Part shown: piece by piece, positions 57,909-64,000 of the stretch
Position numbering within the stretch: position 1 is the first letter of the stretch
Layout of the letters: every line of letters begins with the position of its first letter
Assembly: GCA_021842465.1 (NCBI GenBank)
Contig: JAKBZN010000009.1
Span: 1 to 64,000 of the forward strand
Reading direction: 5' to 3'
DNA: 64,000 nucleotides
Source: Pseudomonadota bacterium
Lineage (GTDB): Bacteria > Pseudomonadota > Gammaproteobacteria > Burkholderiales > Burkholderiaceae_F
Made by a program: the position numbers and the translations under genes
The notes under the pieces: model-generated
The model's input: only the letters and a program-made list of their open reading frames with translations
Told to the model about the DNA's origin: nothing
Database searches by the model: none

Positions 57909-59987
57909 ATGAATTCGTCGATGCTGGGCTTGTGTCTGCTCGTGCCGCTTGCGCCGCTGTGTGGCGCGATCGGCGCGGGCCTCTTCGGCCGGGTGCTGGG
58001 GCGCAAGGGGTCGCACATCGTAGCCATTCTCGGGGTGCTGGTGGCGGCCCTCGTTTCGATGGACATCTACGACGCCGTGGTGATCCACGGACAGAAGATC
58101 CTCACGCCGGTGTACACGTGGGCCGAATCGGGCCACCTGCACCTGGAGATCGGGTTTCTCATCGACAACCTGAGCGCGACGATGATGGTCGTCGTGAGTT
58201 TCGTTTCGCTCATGGTGCACGTCTACACCATCGGCTACATGGCCGACGACCCGGGGTACCAGCGATTCTTCTCCTACATCTCGCTCTTCACCTTCTCGAT
58301 GCTGATGCTGGTGATGAGCAACAACTTCCTGCAGCTCTTCTTCGGCTGGGAAGCGGTCGGCCTGGTGTCGTACCTGCTCATCGGCTTCTGGTACACGCGC
58401 CCGACGGCGATCTACGCCAATCTGAAGGCGTTCCTGGTGAACCGGGTCGGCGATTTGGGGTTCGTGCTCGGAATCGGCCTGATCTATGCCTACTGCGGGA
58501 CGCTCGACTACGGCCAAGTGTTCGCCAAGGCCCAGGTGCTCGCAAGCGCCGTGCTGCCGTCGACCGGCTGGTCGGTGATCACCGTCGCCTGCCTGTGCCT
58601 GTTCATCGGGGCGATGGGCAAGTCCGCGCAGTTCCCGCTGCACGTCTGGCTGCCGGATTCGATGGAAGGCCCGACCCCGATCTCGGCGCTGATCCACGCG
58701 GCGACGATGGTGACGGCCGGGATCTTCATGGTCGCGCGCACCTCGCCGCTGTTCGAGCTTTCGGATACGGCGCTTTCCTTCATCCTGGTGATCGGCGGGA
58801 TCACGGCCCTGTTCATGGGCTTCCTCGGCATGATCCAGAACGACATCAAGCGCGTCATCGCCTACTCGACGCTGTCGCAGCTTGGATACATGACCATCGC
58901 GCTGGGCGCGTCCGCCTACCCGGTGGCGATCTTCCACCTTGCGACGCATGCGTTCTTCAAGGCGCTGCTGTTCCTGGCGGCAGGCTCGGTGATCCTCGGC
59001 ATGCACCATGACCAGGACATTCGCAACATGGGGGGCCTCTGGCGCTACATGCCGATCACCTGGATCACCAGCTTCATCGGCTCGCTTGCGCTGATCGGAT
59101 TCCCGGGGTTCGCGGGGTTCTTCTCCAAGGACAGCATCATCGAGGCGGTCGCCGTGTCGCATCTCCCGGGTGCGGGGTTCGCATACTTCGCCGCGGTGGC
59201 GGGAGTGTTCGTGACGGCGTTCTACTCGTTCCGGCTGTTCTTCCTGGTGTTCCACGGCAACGAGCGGTTCCGCGACGCGGCCGCCGCGCACGCCCACCAC
59301 GACGGCGATGCCACGACCCACGATGCCGAGGCGACCGACGATTCCCACACCGCGGGGCACGAGCCCGACGGGCATCACCATGGCCACGTTCCGCACGAGT
59401 CGCCGGCGGTGGTCTGGGTGCCGCTCGTGGCATTGGCCATCCCCTCGACCATCATCGGCGCGCTGGGGATCGCCCCGATCCTGAACGGATACTTCGGCGA
59501 CGCGATCGCGATCAATCCCGTTGCCCATCCGGCGATGGAAGAACTGGCGCGCGACTTCACCGGGATCCCTCCGATGCTGTTTGATGCGTTCCGCGAACTG
59601 CCATTCTGGCTGGCGATGGCCGGGGTCGTGGTGGCCTGGGCGATGTACCTGAAATGGACCTGGATGCCCGCCGCTTTGCGGCAGCGGACCGGGTTCCTCT
59701 ACGACCTGCTCGACCACAAGTACTACATGGACCGGATCAACGAAATCGTCTTTGCCGGCGGCGCGCGCTGGCTTGGCACCGAACTGTGGAAGACCGGCGA
59801 CGTCACGGTGATCGACGGCGCCCTGGTCAACGGATCGGCCAACCTGGTCGGCCGCATCGCGTTGACGATCCGGCGCGTCCAGACCGGTTTCCTGTACCAC
59901 TACGCGTTTGCGATGCTTGCGGGCATCGCGGCGATCCTGTTCGTGTTTCTGACCTGGCCCTACCTGCCCGCGCTGACGGGCAAGTAA
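57909..59987 (+). CDS. nuoL: NADH-quinone oxidoreductase subunit L, with His-rich loop
   Basis: 692 aa antiporter-like proton-pumping subunit. Core motifs are FFGWEAVGLVSYLLIGFWYTRPTA, GKSAQFPLHVWLPDSMEGPTPISALIHAATMVTAG and KRVIAYSTLSQLGYM. A hydrophilic insertion at about 457-498 has some 14 His plus many Asp/Glu (HAHHDGD, GHHHGHVPHE). The C-terminal lateral helix region is present (about 590-692). Confidence 0.97.
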   Translation: MNSSMLGLCLLVPLAPLCGAIGAGLFGRVLGRKGSHIVAILGVLVAALVSMDIYDAVVIHGQKILTPVYTWAESGHLHLEIGFLIDNLSATMMVVVSFVSLMVHVYTIGYMADDPGYQRFFSYISLFTFSMLMLVMSNNFLQLFFGWEAVGLVSYLLIGFWYTRPTAIYANLKAFLVNRVGDLGFVLGIGLIYAYCGTLDYGQVFAKAQVLASAVLPSTGWSVITVACLCLFIGAMGKSAQFPLHVWLPDSMEGPTPISALIHAATMVTAGIFMVARTSPLFELSDTALSFILVIGGITALFMGFLGMIQNDIKRVIAYSTLSQLGYMTIALGASAYPVAIFHLATHAFFKALLFLAAGSVILGMHHDQDIRNMGGLWRYMPITWITSFIGSLALIGFPGFAGFFSKDSIIEAVAVSHLPGAGFAYFAAVAGVFVTAFYSFRLFFLVFHGNERFRDAAAAHAHHDGDATTHDAEATDDSHTAGHEPDGHHHGHVPHESPAVVWVPLVALAIPSTIIGALGIAPILNGYFGDAIAINPVAHPAMEELARDFTGIPPMLFDAFRELPFWLAMAGVVVAWAMYLKWTWMPAALRQRTGFLYDLLDHKYYMDRINEIVFAGGARWLGTELWKTGDVTVIDGALVNGSANLVGRIALTIRRVQTGFLYHYAFAMLAGIAAILFVFLTWPYLPALTGK

Positions 59988-60002
59988 GCCGCGAGGGTAC
60001 CC

Positions 60003-61505
60003 ATGAGTTCGAGTTTGCCCTGGCTGAGTTTTGCGATCTGGATCCCGATCGCTTTTGGCATCTATCTGCTTGCGGTCGGGCGCGATCGCGCCCCCGGCCT
60101 GGTGCGGAAAATCGCCCTGGTGGGATCGGTGATTTCCGCGCTGCCGACGATTCCGCTGATGACCGGCTTCGACGCCACCCGCGGCGGGCTGCAGTTCGTC
60201 GAGCGGGTCGCGTGGATCACCAACCCGCTTGCGCACTATTACCTTGGCGTCGACGGGATCTCGCTCTGGTTCGTGCCGCTGACCGCGTTCACGACCATCA
60301 TCGCCGTGCTGGCGAGTTGGCGCGCGATCGAGTCGCGCATGCCGCAGTACTACGCGGCGTTCCTGATCCTCTCCGGTCTGATGATCGGCGTGTTCGCCGC
60401 CGCCGATGGCCTGCTGTTCTATGTGTTCTTCGAGGCGACCCTGATCCCGATGTACCTCATCATCGGGGTTTGGGGCGGCCCGCGGCGCATCTATGCGGCG
60501 ATCAAGTTCTTTCTCTACACCCTCCTGGGCTCGCTGCTGATGCTGGTCGCGATGGTCTATCTGTACCGACAGGCCGGCGGAAACTTCGACATCACCGCAT
60601 GGCAGCGGCTGCCGCTGGGGTTCCATGCGCAGATGCTGCTGTTCCTCGCGTTCCTCGCCGCCTTCTCGGTGAAGATCCCGATGTGGCCGGTGCACACCTG
60701 GCTTCCCGATGCCCACGTGGAGGCCCCGACCGGCGGGTCGGTGGTGCTGGCGGCAATCATGCTGAAGCTGGGCGCCTACGGTTTCGTGCGCTTCTCGCTG
60801 CCGATCGCCCCCGATGCCTCGCACGCGATGGCGCCGGTCCTGATCACGCTGTCGCTGGTGGCGGTGGTCTACATCGGCCTGGTTGCGCTGGTGCAGACCG
60901 ACATGAAGAAGCTCGTCGCGTATTCGTCGATCGCGCACATGGGCTTCGTCACCCTCGGGTTCTTCCTGTTCAGCCAGACCGGCATCGAAGGTGCGATCAC
61001 CCAGATGATCTCCCACGGCTTCGTTTCCGGCGCCATGTTTCTGTGCATCGGGGTGATGTATGACCGCACCCACTCGCGCAACATCGCCGACTACGGCGGC
61101 GTGGTGAACACGATGCCGCGCTTTGCGGCGCTGATGATGCTGTTCGCGATGGCCAACAGCGGTCTGCCCGCGACCAGCGGTTTCGTCGGCGAATTCCTCG
61201 TCATCCTGGCGTCCGTCCGCTACGAGTTCTGGATCGGCGCGATCGCTGCGACCACGCTGGTGCTCGGCGCCGCATACTCGCTCTGGATGTACAAGCGGGT
61301 GATCTTCGGCGCGGTCGCCAACGACACGGTCGCCAAGCTGCGCGACGCCGACGGGCGCGAACTGTTCGCCCTGGGCCTGCTGGCGGTCGCCGTGCTCTGG
61401 ATCGGCGTGTATCCCGCACCGATGATCCACGCGATGCATGTCTCGGTTTCCGATCTGCTCGTGCAGATCGCCCACACCAAACTCGTACCGGACAATTTCC
61501 AATGA
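60003..61505 (+). CDS. nuoM: NADH-quinone oxidoreductase subunit M
   Basis: 500 aa, 14 TM antiporter-like subunit. Motifs: VLASWRAIESR, FFEATLIPMYLIIGVWGGPRRIYAAIKFFLYTLLGS, KIPMWPVHTWLPDAHVEAPTGGSVVLAA and KKLVAYSSIAHMGF. Overlaps nuoN by ATGA. Confidence 0.98.
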   Translation: MSSSLPWLSFAIWIPIAFGIYLLAVGRDRAPGLVRKIALVGSVISALPTIPLMTGFDATRGGLQFVERVAWITNPLAHYYLGVDGISLWFVPLTAFTTIIAVLASWRAIESRMPQYYAAFLILSGLMIGVFAAADGLLFYVFFEATLIPMYLIIGVWGGPRRIYAAIKFFLYTLLGSLLMLVAMVYLYRQAGGNFDITAWQRLPLGFHAQMLLFLAFLAAFSVKIPMWPVHTWLPDAHVEAPTGGSVVLAAIMLKLGAYGFVRFSLPIAPDASHAMAPVLITLSLVAVVYIGLVALVQTDMKKLVAYSSIAHMGFVTLGFFLFSQTGIEGAITQMISHGFVSGAMFLCIGVMYDRTHSRNIADYGGVVNTMPRFAALMMLFAMANSGLPATSGFVGEFLVILASVRYEFWIGAIAATTLVLGAAYSLWMYKRVIFGAVANDTVAKLRDADGRELFALGLLAVAVLWIGVYPAPMIHAMHVSVSDLLVQIAHTKLVPDNFQ

Positions 61506-62983
61506 ACTCGTTCAACATGGCGGCGGTGACGCCGGAGCTGGCCCTGTTGATCGGGGCCGGCGCGGTCCTGATCGGCGATCTGTTCGTAAGCAATCGCGAT
61601 CGCAACGTCACCTACGGCGGCGCCCTGTTCGTCCTGCTGGTGACGGCGTACGAAGTCTGGCAGAGCATGGTCGGGGGCTCGGTGCAGTACGCGTTCGGGG
61701 GCATGTTCGTCGTCGATCCGATGACCGGCGTGCTCAAGATCACGGCCATCGTCGCAGCGGCCTTCTCGCTGATCTATGCCCAGTCGTACGCGCGCGACCG
61801 CGCGATCTGGCGCGGTGAGTTCTTCGCGCTCGTGCTGTTCGCGCTGCTGGGGATCCTGTGCATGATCTCGGCCAACAACCTGTTGGTCATCTACCTCGGA
61901 CTCGAACTCCAGGCGCTGGCGCTCTATGCGCTGGTCGCCCTGCGGCGCGACGATGCGCGGGCCACCGAGGCGGCGATGAAGTATTTCATCCTCGGGGCGA
62001 TGGCTTCGGGCTTCCTGCTCTACGGCATGTCGATGCTCTACGGCGCCACCGGGACGCTGGACATCAACGCGATCGCCCACCGGGCCGCCGGAGGCGGCGT
62101 GGTGAGCTTTGCGCTGCTGCTGGGAACGATCTTCCTGATCGCGGGCATCGCCTTCAAGCTGGGGGTGGTGCCGTTCCACATGTGGGTTCCGGACGTCTAT
62201 CAGGGCGCGCCGACTCCGGTGACGCTGCTGCTCGCGTCGGCACCCAAGCTCGGTGCATTCGCGATGGCGTTCCGCCTCCTCGTCGAGGCGGTTCCCCAGC
62301 TGGCGGTCGACTGGCAGCACATTCTGGCGGTGCTTGCCATTGCCTCGATTGCGATCGGCAACGTCACGGCGGTGGCGCAGACCAACATCAAGCGCATGCT
62401 CGGCTATTCGACGGTCGCGCAGATGGGCTTCATGATGCTGGCGATGCTGGCCGGCGTCGTGAGCGGCAACCTCAACGTCACCGCCGGCGCCTACTCAGCG
62501 GCGACCTTCTATGTCGTGACCTATGCGCTGGCGACGGCCGGCGCATTCGGCATCGTGCTGCTCATCGCGCGCGAAGGGTTCGAGGCGGAGGAGATTTCCG
62601 ATCTCCGCGGTCTGGCCAAGCGCAGTCCGTGGTACGCGTTCCTGATGAGCCTGGTGATGTTCTCGCTGGCCGGCGTGCCCCCGACGATGGGCTTCTATGC
62701 CAAGTTCGTCGTTCTGCAGGCGCTGCTTTCCGGCACCGCCTCCGGGATGGTCTCGCTCGCGGTGACCGCGGTGTTGTTCTCGCTGGTCGGCGCGTTTTAT
62801 TACATCCGGGTCGTCAAGGTGATGTGGTTCGAGGACGCGACCGACACCCACCCCATCCATGCGCGCCGCGACATGCGGATCGCGCTGTCGCTCAATGGAC
62901 TGCTTGCCCTGATCCTCGGGATTCTGCCGCAGGGCCTGCTCGCGTTGTGCGACAACGCGGTGCTTCGCGCATTGGGCGGTTGA
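61502..62983 (+). CDS. nuoN: NADH-quinone oxidoreductase subunit N
   Basis: 493 aa, 14 TM. Motifs: LGLELQALALYALVALRRDD, AMKYFILGAMASGFLLYGMSMLYG, FKLGVVPFHMWVPDVYQGAPTPV and KRMLGYSTVAQMGFM. Last complex I subunit; the Nudix gene follows after 3 bp. Confidence 0.98.
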   Translation: MNSFNMAAVTPELALLIGAGAVLIGDLFVSNRDRNVTYGGALFVLLVTAYEVWQSMVGGSVQYAFGGMFVVDPMTGVLKITAIVAAAFSLIYAQSYARDRAIWRGEFFALVLFALLGILCMISANNLLVIYLGLELQALALYALVALRRDDARATEAAMKYFILGAMASGFLLYGMSMLYGATGTLDINAIAHRAAGGGVVSFALLLGTIFLIAGIAFKLGVVPFHMWVPDVYQGAPTPVTLLLASAPKLGAFAMAFRLLVEAVPQLAVDWQHILAVLAIASIAIGNVTAVAQTNIKRMLGYSTVAQMGFMMLAMLAGVVSGNLNVTAGAYSAATFYVVTYALATAGAFGIVLLIAREGFEAEEISDLRGLAKRSPWYAFLMSLVMFSLAGVPPTMGFYAKFVVLQALLSGTASGMVSLAVTAVLFSLVGAFYYIRVVKVMWFEDATDTHPIHARRDMRIALSLNGLLALILGILPQGLLALCDNAVLRALGG

Positions 62984-62986
62984 TCG

Positions 62987-63541
62987 ATGGAATCCCCCTC
63001 CGATCCGCTGGCCGAAATCTCCCTGGAATCCGAGCGCGCCTTCGAAGGCGCGTTCTTCACCATCCATCGCGATCGCGTTCGCTGCCCGGACGGACACGTC
63101 GGTGTGCGCGAGTACATCCGCCATCCGGGCGCCGCGGTGATCGTGCCGCTGCTCGATGACGACACCGTGCTGCTCGAGCGGCAATTCCGCTACGCCGCGG
63201 GTCGCAGCTTCGTCGAACTGCCCGCCGGCAAGCTCGACCTCGGCGAGGATCCGCTGGCCTGTGCCCAACGGGAATTGCAGGAGGAAACCGGGTATTGTGC
63301 CGCGCGCTGGGACCACCTCGGCGGCTTTCATAATGCCATCGGCTATTCCGACGAGAAGCTCGAAGTCTTCCTCGCCCGCGACCTGCAGCAGGTGGGCGGC
63401 GCGGCGCCCGAGGCGGGCGAAGTGCTCGAAGTGTTCACCGCGCCATGGCGCCAGCTCGTGCAATGGGCCAGCGACGGCACCGTCACCGACGTGAAGACCA
63501 TCATCGGCGCGTACTGGCTCGAGCGCTTCCTGTCCCGGTAG
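62987..63541 (+). CDS. Nudix hydrolase, ADP-ribose pyrophosphatase-like
   Basis: 184 aa. Complete Nudix box G-x5-E-x7-RELQEE-x-G (GKLDLGEDPLACAQRELQEETGY). The fold resembles NudF/ADPRase: HPGAAVIVPLLDDDTVLLERQFRYAAG and a late YSDEKLEVFLARDL. Likely cleaves ADP-ribose or related NAD(P) breakdown products. Position 3 bp after nuoN suggests co-expression with NADH oxidation. Confidence 0.9.
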   Translation: MESPSDPLAEISLESERAFEGAFFTIHRDRVRCPDGHVGVREYIRHPGAAVIVPLLDDDTVLLERQFRYAAGRSFVELPAGKLDLGEDPLACAQRELQEETGYCAARWDHLGGFHNAIGYSDEKLEVFLARDLQQVGGAAPEAGEVLEVFTAPWRQLVQWASDGTVTDVKTIIGAYWLERFLSR

Positions 63542-63583
63542 TTTTGGCGCAGTCCGGACCGGACGCGGAATCCCGGGAGTGTG

Positions 63584-64000
63584 TCAGGTTCCAAGGACGA
63601 GGGGCGTATGTTCCCTCCCGAGCGCCGCCGCCACCGCCGCGTGTGCGACGGTTCCCGCATGGACGTTTACCCCGGCGCGCAGGTGCGGATCGTCCGCGCA
63701 GGCTTGCCGCCATCCTTTGTCCGCAAGCGCCAGCGTGAACGGCAGGGTCGCGTTGTTGAGCGCGAATGCCGACGTGCGTGGGACGGCGCCCGGCATGTTG
63801 GCAACGCAGTAGTGCACGACGCCGTCGACGACGAAGGTCGGGTCGGCATGGGTCGTCGGTCGCGACGTCTCGACGCAACCGCCCTGGTCGATCGCCACGT
63901 CCACGATGACCGCGCCGCGTCTCATGTGCGCAAGCTGTGCGCGGCGGATCAGTTTGGGGGCCGCGGCACCGGGAATGAGCACCGCGCCGATGACGAGGTC
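63584..64000 (-). CDS. ald: Alanine dehydrogenase, C-terminal part (truncated by window end)
   Basis: The last 138 codons of a leftward gene whose start is outside the window. Visible Ald signatures are [51 protein letters not shown] and [25 protein letters not shown]. Oxidatively deaminates L-alanine to pyruvate with NAD+. Convergent with the Nudix gene; 42 bp between stops, no clear terminator. Confidence 0.95.
   Translation of the reverse strand, partial: DLVIGAVLIPGAAAPKLIRRAQLAHMRRGAVIVDVAIDQGGCVETSRPTTHADPTFVVDGVVHYCVANMPGAVPRTSAFALNNATLPFTLALADKGWRQACADDPHLRAGVNVHAGTVAHAAVAAALGREHTPLVLGT

Overview
This is a gene-dense, GC-rich chromosomal window from a betaproteobacterium, probably of Burkholderiales/Rhodocyclales type. 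The evidence is syntenic rather than from any rRNA. It includes yggS divergent from pilT-pilU, rpsP-rimM-trmD-rplS followed by a CobD/CbiB-family gene, an ECF-like sigma factor with DUF3619 and DUF3106 partners divergent from ilvB, ilvBHC-psd-pssA-leuA, rpsO-pnp, and tpiA-secG-tRNA-Leu-nuoA-N-nudix. No rRNA, CRISPR array, prophage or insertion-sequence gene was found. Almost everything is core housekeeping; the unusual material is in regulatory sites, intergenic repeats and a few small accessory modules.

Region 1-7.8 kb: the 3' end of a DUF6502-like gene, a DUF5666 lipoprotein and an orphan OmpR-type response regulator. These converge on a complete tripartite efflux operon read leftwards (marR, NodT-type outer membrane channel, EmrA-like adaptor, EmrB-like pump). 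Its promoter carries two TGCCTAGGCA palindromes 21 bp apart. Region 7.8-12.4 kb: proC, yggS, pilT and pilU, then about 740 bp of noncoding DNA holding two related palindromic elements in opposite orientation. Region 12.4-15.1 kb: an NRAMP-related transporter lacking the usual metal-site methionine, an unlisted 51-aa membrane peptide and a soluble PRC/MgtE_N/CBS protein, together a candidate magnesium module.

Region 15.1-31.9 kb: rpsP-rimM-trmD-rplS, a CobD/CbiB-like gene, rsgA, an M48 protease, orn, mug, tRNA-Arg(CCU), parE, a GGDEF/EAL gene lodged between parE and parC, htpG behind a near-consensus sigma-32 promoter, a spermidine-synthase-like gene and a DUF1631 gene. A perfect inverted pair of DnaA boxes sits just upstream of parE. 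Region 31.9-37.1 kb is read leftwards: sigma factor/DUF3619/DUF3106, fdxA, PA2779/PA2778 family genes, an RnfB-like ferredoxin, nth and DUF1841, most overlapping by 4 nt.

Region 37.2-47.9 kb: branched-chain amino acid synthesis (ilvB, ilvH, ilvC, leuA) with phosphatidylethanolamine synthesis genes (psd, pssA) inside it. A 30-bp minisatellite fused to a palindromic repeat follows, then rpsO, pnp, tpiA and secG. Region 47.9-63.5 kb: tRNA-Leu(GAG) and the full 14-gene nuo operon for proton-pumping NADH:quinone oxidoreductase, followed by a Nudix ADP-ribose pyrophosphatase gene. The window ends inside a leftward alanine dehydrogenase gene. Calls were made by reading the sequence; no database search was run.
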